The position numbers and the translations under genes were made by a program. The notes under the pieces were generated by a model that was not told where the DNA came from, did not search any database, and saw only the letters and a list, made by a program, of their open reading frames with translations. Shown piece after piece: positions 55,981-64,000 of a DNA stretch of 64,000 nucleotides. This stretch comes from Mediterraneibacter faecis JCM 15917 (GTDB lineage: Bacteria; Bacillota; Clostridia; Lachnospirales; Lachnospiraceae). The stretch covers positions 248,001-312,000 of the forward strand of contig BBDW01000001.1 in NCBI GenBank assembly GCA_001312505.1, written 5' to 3'. Positions within the stretch are counted from its first letter, which is position 1, and each line of letters begins with the position of its first letter.

Positions 55981-57642
55981 GTGGCTGTTAAAACGATAAA
56001 CACCGAATTGCTTCAGAAGATGTTTCTTGCGGGAGCAGCGAATCTTGAGGCAAAGAAGGAGTTCATTAATGAATTGAACGTATTTCCGGTGCCGGATGGT
56101 GATACAGGAACAAATATGACACTGACGATCCTGTCAGCGGCAAAAGAAGTAAAGGCGCTGGAGAATCCTGATATGGTGGCGATTGCAAAAGCAATTTCTT
56201 CAGGCTCTCTTCGTGGAGCAAGAGGTAACTCCGGAGTTATCTTATCCCAGCTTCTTCGTGGCTTTACAAAGGAGATCAGGGAACATAAAGAGATTGACAC
56301 AATTACACTTGCGAAGGCATGTGAACGTGCAACTGCAACTGCTTATAAGGCTGTTATGAAGCCGAAGGAAGGAACAATTCTTACTGTAGCAAAGGGAGCA
56401 TCCCAGAAAGCGGCAGAGCTTGCAGAGACAACAGAAGATCTGGATACATTTATTTCAGAAGTGATCAACTATGCGCAGGAAGTCCTTGAAAAGACACCGG
56501 AGATGCTTCCGGTATTAAAAGAAGCAGGCGTAGTAGATTCCGGTGGACAGGGACTTCTGGAAGTAATGCGTGGTGCATACGATGCATTCCAGGGAAAAGA
56601 GATTGATTATTCTGCAATCGAGGCAAGTGCCGGCACAAAGATGGTGAAGCCTTCTGAACAGGCAGAAACAGAGATTAAATTCGGATATTGTACAGAGTTT
56701 ATCATCATGCTGGAAAAAGAATTCACAGCGAAAGATGAGACAGAGTTCAAAGCATATCTGGAGTCTATCGGAGATTCTATCGTATGTGTAGCGGATGATG
56801 ATATTGTTAAGATCCACGTACACACGAATGATCCGGGACTTGCAATCCAGAGAGCGCTGACATACGGACAGCTCTCACGTATGAAGATTGATAATATGAG
56901 AGAAGAGCATCAGGAGAGATTGATCAAAGATGCGGAGAAGCTGGCTGCACAGCAGGCTGAAGCGAAAAAGGCGGAGCCGCGCAAAGAAGTCGGATTTATT
57001 GCAGTTTCTATCGGAGAAGGAATGAATGAGATTTTCCGTGAGCTTGGTGCTGACTATATTATTGAAGGCGGTCAGACAATGAATCCAAGTACAGAAGACA
57101 TGCTCAATGCGATCGATCAGGTGAACGCAGAACATATCTTTATCCTTCCGAACAACAAGAACATTATTCTTGCTGCCAATCAGGCGCAGACACTGACAGA
57201 GGATAAGGATATTATTGTAGTACCTTCCAAGACAGTTCCGCAGGGAATTACTGCGATTATTAACTATATGCCGGATGCAGACGCACAGACGAATCTGGAA
57301 GCAATGATCGAAGGAATTGGAAATGTGAAGACAGGACAGGTTACTTATGCAGTCCGTGATACACACATTGATGACAAAGAGATCCATGAGGGAGATATCA
57401 TGGGAATCGGAGACAGTGGAATTCTTGCTGTCGGACAGTCTGTGGAAGAGACAACAAAAGAGATGCTTGCACAGCTGGTGGATGAAGACACAGAGCTGAT
57501 CAGTCTGTATTATGGTCAGGATGTACAGGAGGAGAGTGCAGAGAACTTTGCACAGGAGATTGAAGATTTATATCCGGATGTAGATGTTGATGTACATTCC
57601 GGTGGACAGCCAATCTACTATTATGTACTTTCTGTTGAATAA
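55981..57642 (+). CDS. DAK2 domain protein, YloV/FakA-like fatty acid kinase
   Basis: 553 aa starting with GTG behind AGGAGG. The N-terminal DhaL/DAK2 domain (about 5-200) has FPVPDGDTGTNMTLT near 35-49 with metal/ATP Asp residues and SLRGARGNSGVILSQ. A middle domain and a C-terminal DegV-like region (ILPNNKNIILAANQA, VVPSKTVPQGITAI) follow. FakA with FakB phosphorylates exogenous fatty acids; no fakB is adjacent here. Confidence 0.93.
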   Translation: MAVKTINTELLQKMFLAGAANLEAKKEFINELNVFPVPDGDTGTNMTLTILSAAKEVKALENPDMVAIAKAISSGSLRGARGNSGVILSQLLRGFTKEIREHKEIDTITLAKACERATATAYKAVMKPKEGTILTVAKGASQKAAELAETTEDLDTFISEVINYAQEVLEKTPEMLPVLKEAGVVDSGGQGLLEVMRGAYDAFQGKEIDYSAIEASAGTKMVKPSEQAETEIKFGYCTEFIIMLEKEFTAKDETEFKAYLESIGDSIVCVADDDIVKIHVHTNDPGLAIQRALTYGQLSRMKIDNMREEHQERLIKDAEKLAAQQAEAKKAEPRKEVGFIAVSIGEGMNEIFRELGADYIIEGGQTMNPSTEDMLNAIDQVNAEHIFILPNNKNIILAANQAQTLTEDKDIIVVPSKTVPQGITAIINYMPDADAQTNLEAMIEGIGNVKTGQVTYAVRDTHIDDKEIHEGDIMGIGDSGILAVGQSVEETTKEMLAQLVDEDTELISLYYGQDVQEESAENFAQEIEDLYPDVDVDVHSGGQPIYYYVLSVE

Positions 57643-57697
57643 GGAGAACTGTCAGTAAAGAGACAGAACAGCAGTACTGTAATAAAATCAGGAACAG

Positions 57698-57726
57698 ACC
57701 GGGACATTTGGGAAAAGTGTTCCGGT
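57698..57726 (+). terminator. Intrinsic terminator after dak2
   Basis: ACCGGGACA pairs with TGTTCCGGT around an 11-nt loop and is followed by TATTTTG. Confidence 0.65.
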
Positions 57727-57751
57727 TATTTTGTTTAGGAGACAGACATAA

Positions 57752-59813
57752 ATGAGTAAAAAATCAGGAGTTGGAACAATCAAAGGTGTGGGCGAAAAAA
57801 CGGAGAAGCTCTTCGAAAAAATCGGAGTTTACACAGTGGATGACTTGATTCATTATTATCCGAGAGGGTATGAGATTTTTGGAGAACCGGTTCCGATCAG
57901 TGAAGTGGAGGAAGGCAAAGTCTGCACGATCTGTGGCAGTGTTTTTGGGCGTGTACAGGTTTCTCCGGGAAAAGGAAGACAGATCACGACTGCATATTTA
58001 AAGGATCTGACAGGAACAATAAAGGTAATCTGGTTTCGAATGCCGTTTTTAAGAAATACACTTGGGCGAAAAGGAGCAGTTGTTCTTCGCGGCAGGGTTG
58101 TGAAGAAAAGAGATTCCCTTGTGATGGAACATCCGGAGATTTACGATCCGGCAGTTCGTTATCAGGAAAAAATCAACACCATGCAGCCTGTTTATGGATT
58201 GACAGCAGGTCTGACAAACAATGCAGTAATCAAAGCACTACGTCAGGCATTAGAACAGGTGCGGGAACAGGATGACTTTCTTCCGGATGAATTTACGAAG
58301 AAATATCATTTCCGGCCTTATGAACAATCTGTGCGGGAGATGCATTTCCCGGAGAATAAAGAAGCATTTCTTGCGGCAAGACAACGATTTGTTTTTGAGG
58401 AATTTCTTGTTTTTATTCTTTCTCTGCGCCAGATTAAAAATACACAGGACAGGATGAAGAACGGATTCCATTTTGAAGATCAGCCTCAAATCAGCGAATT
58501 CCTGAGACAACTGCCGTATGAACTGACGGCTGCACAGCTGCGGGTATGGGATGATATGCAGAAAGACATGAAAAGTCAATATGTCATGTCCAGACTTGTT
58601 CAGGGAGATGTTGGATCAGGTAAAACAATCGTAGCAGTTCTTGGATTACTGTTTGCAGGATTGAACGGCTATCAGGGAGCGTTAATGGCACCGACAGAGG
58701 TACTTGCAAGACAGCATTTTGAAAATATCAAAGACATGTTGGAACAGTATCAGATCCCACTGCGGGCAGAACTTTTGACCGGATCTATGAAAGCAAAAGA
58801 AAAGAGAGAAGCTTATGCCCGGATTGAGAGTGGGGAATCATCAATTATTATAGGAACACACGCATTGATACAGGAGAAAGCAATCTATCACAATCTGGCA
58901 CTTGTGGTGACGGATGAACAGCATCGTTTTGGCGTAAAACAAAGAGAAATGCTTGCAGGTAAAGGAAACCTGCCACACATTCTCGTAATGAGTGCGACAC
59001 CGATCCCGAGAACACTTGGAATTATTCTTTATGGTGATCTGGATATTTCTGTGATCGATGAGCTCCCGAAGAACCGTCTTCCGATCAAAAACTGTGTTGT
59101 GGATACAGGATACCGTCCGAAGGCCTATGAATTCATAAGAAAACAGGTAGCACAAGGACGTCAGTGCTATGTGATCTGTCCGATGGTTGAAGAAAGTGAA
59201 GCAATGGAAGCGGAAAATGTTATCGATTATTGCGAGATGCTTTCAGAAACGTTGGGAGATTCAATCAATGTCAGCTTTCTGCATGGAAAGATGAAGGAAA
59301 AAGAGAAAGATGAAGTGATGAATGCATTTGGAAAAAATGAAATCCAGGTGCTTGTTTCAACAACAGTTGTTGAAGTGGGAATTGATGTGCCGAATGCAAC
59401 AGTGATCATGATCGAAAATGCAGAACGTTTCGGGCTGGCGCAGCTTCATCAGTTGAGAGGAAGGGTTGGTCGTGGAAAGTATCAGTCCTATTGCATTTTC
59501 ATGACAGCATCGAAATCAAAAGAAACGAAGGAACGGTTAGATATCCTGAATCATTCAAATGATGGTTTCTTTATTGCAAGTGAAGATCTCCGACTGCGTG
59601 GTCCGGGGGGATCTTTTTGGAATCCGGCAGAGTGGCGTGCTTGATTTTAAAGTTGCCGATGTATTTCAAGATGCAAAGCTGCTTCAAAACGCAAGTGAAG
59701 AGGCAGACAGACTTCTTTTGGACGATCCGGAACTGGAATTCCCTGAGCATCGCAAATTGAAAGAACATTTACGGATAAAACTGGATGAGATCATGCTGGA
59801 AACAACATTGTGA
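57752..59813 (+). CDS. recG: ATP-dependent DNA helicase RecG (one frameshift)
   Basis: Rescues stalled forks and branches DNA; about 687 aa joined. The wedge/OB domain at the N-terminus is followed by Walker A in GDVGSGKTIVA, DEQH in VVTDEQHRFGVKQR and motif VI QLRGRVGRG. Six G at 59605-59610 (five expected) break LRGPGDLFGIRQSG; the second frame continues LDFKVADVFQDAKLLQNASEEA to 59813. The family order gls24-dak2-recG matches Bacillus. Confidence 0.95.
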
Positions 59814-59905
59814 TGTTTGCGGATTACAGCAATTGTATAGCAATGGAGCAATCTGGCTGCATCAGTGATTGCCAGAAGTTACCAGTTTAAAATTAATTTC
59901 CTCCA

Positions 59906-59912
59906 CATACTA
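59906..59912 (+). promoter_or_regulatory. Possible forespore (sigma-F/G) -10 element for the SASP gene
   Basis: CATACTA, the usual -10 for SASP genes, lies 57 bp before the start. No clear matching -35 is visible. Confidence 0.35.
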
Positions 59913-59968
59913 ACAGTGTAACAAAGCTAAATAGTAAAGTTACAAAATGCAAAAGGAGGAAAAAGATC

Positions 59969-60175
59969 ATGGCAAGTCGTTCATCTAACAAAACAGCAGT
60001 ACCTGAGGCGAAAGGAGCTATGAACAAGTTCAAGTACGAAGTAGCATCCGAGTTGGGAGTTCCGTTAACAGATGGCTACAATGGAGACCTCACATCAAAA
60101 CAGAATGGTTCTGTCGGCGGTTATATGGTTAAAAAGATGATTGAACAGCAGGAGAAGCAGATGGCAGAAAAGTAA
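59969..60175 (+). CDS. Alpha/beta-type small acid-soluble spore protein
   Basis: 68 aa. Coats spore DNA and is degraded at germination. MNKFKYEVASELGVPL holds the GPR protease site (KYEVASELGV), and GYNGDLTSKQNGSVGGYMVKKMIEQQE is the second conserved motif. AGGAGG precedes the ATG. Direct evidence that the host forms endospores. Confidence 0.96.
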   Translation: MASRSSNKTAVPEAKGAMNKFKYEVASELGVPLTDGYNGDLTSKQNGSVGGYMVKKMIEQQEKQMAEK

Positions 60176-60277
60176 CAGGCGAAGAAAAATCGTCTGCAGA
60201 AGCGGTCTGCATCAGACAGAAAAGCGGTTCAAAAACTGTCATGTACAGTAAAAAGAACACAAGAAATGAAAAAGAGA

Positions 60278-60309
60278 AAAGCACTCGGCATTGACCCGGG
60301 TGCTTTTTT
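60278..60309 (+). terminator. Intrinsic terminator after the SASP gene
   Basis: AAGCACTCGG with CCCGGGTGCTT (mismatch near the loop), then six T. Confidence 0.75.
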
Positions 60310-60351
60310 CTGCTAAAATTCACCATAGTTAATGACAGGAGGTGTCGATAT

Positions 60352-60927
60352 TTGAGAGTAATTGCAGGAAGCGCAAGAAGCCTAAAACTGAAGACTCTTG
60401 AGGGGGGGATAGAGACAAGACCGACAACGGACCGGATCAAAGAGACTTTGTTTAATATGATAAGTCCGCAGATGTATGACTGTATTTTCCTTGATTTGTT
60501 TGCAGGAAGTGGCGGAATCGGAATAGAGGCTCTCAGCAGGGGGGGAGCAAAAGAAGCAGTATTTGTAGAGAAAAATCCTAAGGCGATGGAATGTGTCAAG
60601 GAGAATTTGAAATTCACACGTCTGGAGAAGAAGGGACTTACACTGACAAAGGATGTGATGAACGCATTATATCAGTTGGAAGGTGAAAAGGTTTTTGACT
60701 TTGTATTCATGGATCCACCGTATAATATGGGATTTGAGAAAAGAGTTCTGGAATACCTTGCAGGATCGGATCTGATCTATGAAGATACGGTGATCATCGT
60801 AGAAGCTTCGTTAGATACAGATTTTGGATATCTTCCAGAATTGGGATATTCTTTGATCAAAGAGAAGAGATATAAGACAAACAAGCATGTATTTATTGAG
60901 AAAGCCGGAAAGGAAGAAGTATGTTAA
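60352..60927 (+). CDS. rsmD: 16S rRNA (guanine(966)-N(2))-methyltransferase
   Basis: 191 aa, TTG start behind [27 protein letters not shown] and [13 protein letters not shown] are family signatures. [19 protein letters not shown] is the SAM site and FMDPPYN the catalytic motif near residue 121. G7 tracts at 60402-60408 and 60539-60545 add Gly in LEGGIETR and SRGGAKEAV. Its end overlaps coaD by 7 nt. Confidence 0.95.
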   Translation: MRVIAGSARSLKLKTLEGGIETRPTTDRIKETLFNMISPQMYDCIFLDLFAGSGGIGIEALSRGGAKEAVFVEKNPKAMECVKENLKFTRLEKKGLTLTKDVMNALYQLEGEKVFDFVFMDPPYNMGFEKRVLEYLAGSDLIYEDTVIIVEASLDTDFGYLPELGYSLIKEKRYKTNKHVFIEKAGKEEVC

Positions 60928-61417
60928 AAGCAATTTATCCGGGAAGTTTTGACCCCCCCGTTACCCGTGGACATTATGATATCATTTGCAGATCTTGTAA
61001 AATCGTAGACAAATTAATTGTCGGAGTACTGAATAATAAAGCAAAAATGCCGTTGTTTTCTGTAGAAGAACGTGTTAAAATGTTAAAGGAAGTGACGAAA
61101 GATCTGCCGAATGTTGAGATTATACCATTTGATGGATTGCTGGTAGACTTTGCGGAACAGATAGGTGCAGATGTGGTTATCAGGGATTACGTGCGATTAC
61201 CGATTTTGAATATGAGCTGCAGATGTCGCAGACGAATCAGAGGATGAAGCCTGATATAGAGACCATGTTTCTGACAACAAGTATAGAATATTCTTACTTA
61301 AGTTCGACTACAGTGCGGGAGATTGCCGCTTTTGGGGGGGGAGACGTATCACAGTTTGTGCCGGAAGCCGTCGAGATCGCACTCAGAGAAAAGATGAAAG
61401 AAAAAAGGAGAGTGTAA
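60921..61417 (+). CDS. coaD: Phosphopantetheine adenylyltransferase (one frameshift)
   Basis: Next-to-last step of CoA synthesis; about 163 aa joined. [21 protein letters not shown] carries the nucleotidyltransferase TxGH-type motif, with an extra Pro from C7 at 60953-60959. A missing G near 61167-61170 breaks [24 protein letters not shown]; the second frame holds the conserved [14 protein letters not shown]. Eight G at 61334-61341 give [11 protein letters not shown] where [10 protein letters not shown] is expected. Order rsmD-coaD-ylbJ as in Bacillus. Confidence 0.93.
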
Positions 61418-61419
61418 CA

Positions 61420-62007
61420 ATGAGCAGCCGTATTGAACAGATCATTGAAGAAATTGAAGAATATATAGACAGAGATTGTAAGTTTCAGCCGTTGTCTACA
61501 ACAAAGATTATTGTAAATAAGGAGCATCTGGATGAATTACTTCGCGAACTTCGTATGAAGACACCGGATGAGATCAAACGTTATCAGAAGATTATTGCGA
61601 ACAGAGATGCGATTCTTGCTGATGCAAAGGCAAAAGCAGATGCAATGATCGAGGAAGCACAGGTTCAGACAACAGAGCTTGTCAGTGAGCATGAGATCAT
61701 GCAGCAGGCATATGCTCAGGCAAATGAGATCGTAACTCAGGCAACAGCACAGGCACAGGAGATTCTTGATAACGCAACAATGGATGCAAATACAATCCGT
61801 GTTGGTGCGATCCAGTATACAGATGATCTTCTTGCAAATGCAGAAAGCATTATCGGACATACTTTGGACAGTTATACAACAAAGTATGACGGATTGATCA
61901 ATTCTTTACAGGAGTGCTACGATACAGTTCGCTCTAACCGTTCAGAACTTGAAGTTCCATCCGATGACGGATATTATGATGAGAATGGACAGGGAGACCT
62001 GAGGTAG
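61420..62007 (+). CDS. Coiled-coil protein of unknown function (ATP synthase subunit B/E-like helix)
   Basis: 195 aa. The central part (about 55-125) is an Ala/Gln/Glu-rich helix with repeated ADAKAKADAMIEEAQ and QANEIVTQATAQAQEILDNA units, resembling the peripheral-stalk subunits of ATP synthases and DivIVA-like coiled coils. No membrane helix. ATG lies 2 nt after coaD, with AGGAGAG upstream, so the two are coupled. Such proteins sit beside coaD in other clostridia, but no role is established; a structural or septal function is only a guess. Confidence 0.75.
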   Translation: MSSRIEQIIEEIEEYIDRDCKFQPLSTTKIIVNKEHLDELLRELRMKTPDEIKRYQKIIANRDAILADAKAKADAMIEEAQVQTTELVSEHEIMQQAYAQANEIVTQATAQAQEILDNATMDANTIRVGAIQYTDDLLANAESIIGHTLDSYTTKYDGLINSLQECYDTVRSNRSELEVPSDDGYYDENGQGDLR

Positions 62008-62020
62008 TCATTACATTGTA

Positions 62021-62977
62021 TTATAAAAATTTCAGATAGAGAAATGTCAAAAGACTGACTGCCAGTGCGGCGGTCAGTTTTTGTATTATATAAGAAGAAA
62101 GTTTAAGTCCTGTACCGGCAATCATGGATTGTGTCTGGGCAACGGAACACCATCCACCAAAAGAGGTAAGTGCGAGAAGCAACGGATAAAGAACCTGGGG
62201 GTGGGAAAGACTTTGAGACAGGAGAAGAACTCCGTTTGTCATCTCAAGAGAAGATTTCAGGAGAAGAAAACCAGGTGAACGAATCGGCAGAAGTTCCAAT
62301 AATGCAAGAAGTACAGAAAAGATCATCAGGTAACCTCCGACTTTTACAAGCGTTTCTGAACTGTTCAGGATACAAGATTCTAACACGGGAAAATTCATTT
62401 TGTGCGTCAGTGGTTTTGAAAAAATGGAATTCTCCTGTGTGAAAACTTCGGACATTTCCGGGAAAATCCAATCTTTATTCTTGATGAAATGTCTTAGAAT
62501 TCGTTGAAGAAAGCTTAATAGGATCATAGTTCCGAAAAGAAGCAGTAAAGCGGGAATGCAGAAAGCTTTCTGATGAATTGTATTTAAAACAAGAAAAGTA
62601 ATAATGAAAGATGGACTTGCATTATTACAGAAGGACAGCAGGTAAGAAGCTTCTTCAAGAGAAATTTTTCCTTGAAGAAGAAGGTCGGCAATGATTTTTG
62701 CACCCATTGGATAACCGCATAAAAAGCCGGACAGAACGGCGAAACTTCCATAGAAGGAAGTTCCAAAGAGCAGATGGAGAGGACGGAAAAGCAGACGGGA
62801 GACAACAGCAGCACCATCTGTTTTCAACAAAAGTCCTGTGACAATAAGATAAGGAAAAAGGGTCGGTATCAGAATCTGATACCAGAGAAGCAGGCCATCA
62901 CAAGCTCCCTGGAATACAGTTTCAGGAAAGAGTAGCATCGTAAAAAACAATGAAAGCAGTACGAGAGCCAGAAGCAT
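62021..62977 (-). CDS. ylbJ: Sporulation integral membrane protein YlbJ
   Basis: 318 aa, about eight hydrophobic helices. SGFLCGYPMGAKIIADLLLQGKISLEEASYLLSFCNNASPSFII near 83-125 is the nucleoside-recognition (Gate) motif typical of YlbJ, and ALTSFGGWCSVAQTQSMIAGTGL near 275 its second copy. B. subtilis YlbJ is made in the mother cell and needed for heat-resistant spores. AGGAGG precedes the start on the minus strand. Synteny with coaD supports the call. Confidence 0.92.
   Translation of the reverse strand: MLLALVLLSLFFTMLLFPETVFQGACDGLLLWYQILIPTLFPYLIVTGLLLKTDGAAVVSRLLFRPLHLLFGTSFYGSFAVLSGFLCGYPMGAKIIADLLLQGKISLEEASYLLSFCNNASPSFIITFLVLNTIHQKAFCIPALLLLFGTMILLSFLQRILRHFIKNKDWIFPEMSEVFTQENSIFSKPLTHKMNFPVLESCILNSSETLVKVGGYLMIFSVLLALLELLPIRSPGFLLLKSSLEMTNGVLLLSQSLSHPQVLYPLLLALTSFGGWCSVAQTQSMIAGTGLKLSSYIIQKLTAALAVSLLTFLYLKFL
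62054..62082 (+). terminator. Terminator of the rsmD-coaD operon, lying inside the ylbJ 3' end
   Basis: ACTGACTGCC pairs with GGCGGTCAGT (one G-U) around a 5-nt loop, then TTTT. It overlaps the last codons of the convergent ylbJ gene. Confidence 0.7.
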
Positions 62978-63104
62978 AGGAAACCTCCTTTTACAAAAAT
63001 ATTCTATGAAAAGAAAAAAGAAACTATACCGGAGCTATGGAAATATGATATAGTTAAATGTAAAGTATTTTGATCTTGATATTGCAAAGGAGCAAACAAT
63101 AAAT

Positions 63105-64000
63105 ATGAATTTACCAAAAGTATTTGAAGAGAAAATGAAGGATCTTCTTGGTTCTGAATATGAAGCATATACGGCATGTTATGATGAACCGCGTCACTAT
63201 GGTCTGCGCGTGAACACAGCGAAGATTTCTGTGGAAGATTTCCTGAAGATCGCACCTTGGCCGTTAGAGCCGGTTCCGTGGATCCATAATGGATTCTATT
63301 ATGACGGAGATAATATCCAGCCGTCGAAACATCCATATTATTTCGCAGGACTTTATTATCTGCAGGAGCCAAGTGCCATGACACCGGCAGATCGTCTTCC
63401 GGTAGAGCCGGGAGACCGTGTGCTTGATGTCTGTGCAGCACCTGGAGGCAAGGCCACAGAACTTGGGGGGGCAAAGCTTGGAGGAACCGGTGTACTGGCT
63501 GCGAATGATCTGAGCAGTTCCAGAGCGAAGGGACTTTTGAAGAATCTTGAATTATTTGGAATCGGAAACGTGCTCATCTTAAGTGAAGAGCCTGGAAAGC
63601 TTGTTTCTTATTTCCCAGAGTATTTTGATAAGATTTTGATCGACGCACCTTGTTCCGGGGAAGGCATGTTTCGTAAAGAGAAAAAGATGGTGAAAGCATG
63701 GGAAGAACACGGACCGGAGTTTTTTCAAAGATCCAGAGAAGCATTGTGACACAGGCGGCCCAGATGCTGCGCCCGGGTGGAATGCTGCTTTATTCCACCT
63801 GTACATTTTCACCGGAAGAGAATGAACAGACGATTGAATATCTGCTTCAGGAATACCCGGAATTTAAGATCTGTGAGATGGAAGGTTACGAAGGATTTGC
63901 AGATGGAATGCCGCAGGTGACAGAAAGCAAGAATCCGGAACTTGAAAAGACGGTTCGTATTTTCCCTCATCGTATGAAGGGAGAAGGACATTTCCTCGCA
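63105..64000 (+). CDS. RsmB/NOP family rRNA cytosine-C5 methyltransferase, RsmF-like (one frameshift, 3' end outside window)
   Basis: Methylates cytosine in rRNA with SAM. MNLPKVFEEKMKDLLGSEYEAY, LQEPSAMTPADRLPVEPGDRVLDVCAAPGGKATEL (SAM site near 105), DAPCSGEGMFR (second Cys) and, after the break, YSTCTFSPEENEQTIEYLL (catalytic Cys). The frame breaks in a T-run at 63720-63725 (six instead of seven), and the repaired frame is open to position 64000. A G7 tract at 63465-63471 gives TELGGAKLGG. A RsmF-type C-terminal domain would lie outside the window. Confidence 0.9.

Noticed and set aside
5926..63471. G7 tracts as phase-variable contingency loci
   Set aside because: Phase variation is expected in surface and defence genes. 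Here the tracts lie in ruvB, rpsA, coaD, ispH, ilvB and other essential or biosynthetic genes, and most would add a harmful codon to a fixed motif.

Overview
The window reads as core chromosome of a spore-forming, low-to-mid GC anaerobic Firmicute, most likely a gut Lachnospiraceae (Dorea / [Ruminococcus] torques-like; this placement is inference). Support comes from sporulation genes (SASP, YtfJ/GerW, YlbJ), a complete Rnf complex, a Na+-pumping decarboxylase cluster, a PotC-PotD fusion and a Bacillus/Clostridium-like order of rpmB-gls24-dak2-recG and rsmD-coaD-ylbJ. I see no tRNA, rRNA, CRISPR array, prophage or transposase gene.

Layout: 1-4001 ftsH (5' cut by the window) and a CtpE-type P-ATPase; 4115-5317 (-) aspartate kinase; 5564-7176 an AlkD-like DNA repair gene behind a LexA box, an Isf-like flavoprotein and a small protein; 7177-7874 a gene-free gap with two copies of a structured repeat; 7875-12752 (-) aroC-potA-potB-potCD; 13142-17536 L,D-transpeptidase, tgt, yajC, leuB; 17570-23338 ilvD, ilvB, serC, serA; 23614-25495 a GntR regulator with icd; 25540-25740 a third repeat copy; 25965-31179 mmdA, oadG, biotin carrier, oadB, oadA; 31368-38170 Xaa-Pro peptidase, RpiR regulator, HI0933-like flavoprotein, cmk, ispH, rpsA; 38368-43402 rnfCDGEAB facing apbE (-); 44634-47676 NusG-II protein, Gx transporter, ruvA, ruvB, zapA; 47847-54989 U32 protein, FtsW/RodA-like protein, PBP2-like protein, two little-known proteins, ytfJ; 55029-64000 small membrane protein, rpmB (-), gls24, dak2, recG, SASP, rsmD, coaD, coiled-coil protein, ylbJ (-) and a NOP2/Sun-type rRNA methyltransferase cut by the window end.

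Metabolically the genes point to amino-acid synthesis (lysine/threonine branch, chorismate, branched chain, serine) feeding an anaerobe that stores energy in ion gradients. Rnf couples ferredoxin/NAD to ion export. The OadB-type decarboxylase pumps Na+ using two carboxyltransferases. ApbE flavinylates Rnf subunits.

Two features stand out. First, three copies of a roughly 210-bp two-helix element keep their base pairing although the stem sequences differ between copies, while loop and junction blocks stay fixed; this looks like a mobile or regulatory structured RNA/DNA family that I cannot name. Second, about 40 G or C tracts have been stretched to 7-8 bases, usually adding exactly one Gly or Pro codon to conserved motifs. 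Together with shorter homopolymer slips they break about 20 housekeeping genes. I read these as sequence errors, so frameshifted genes are annotated as single genes with the break positions stated.
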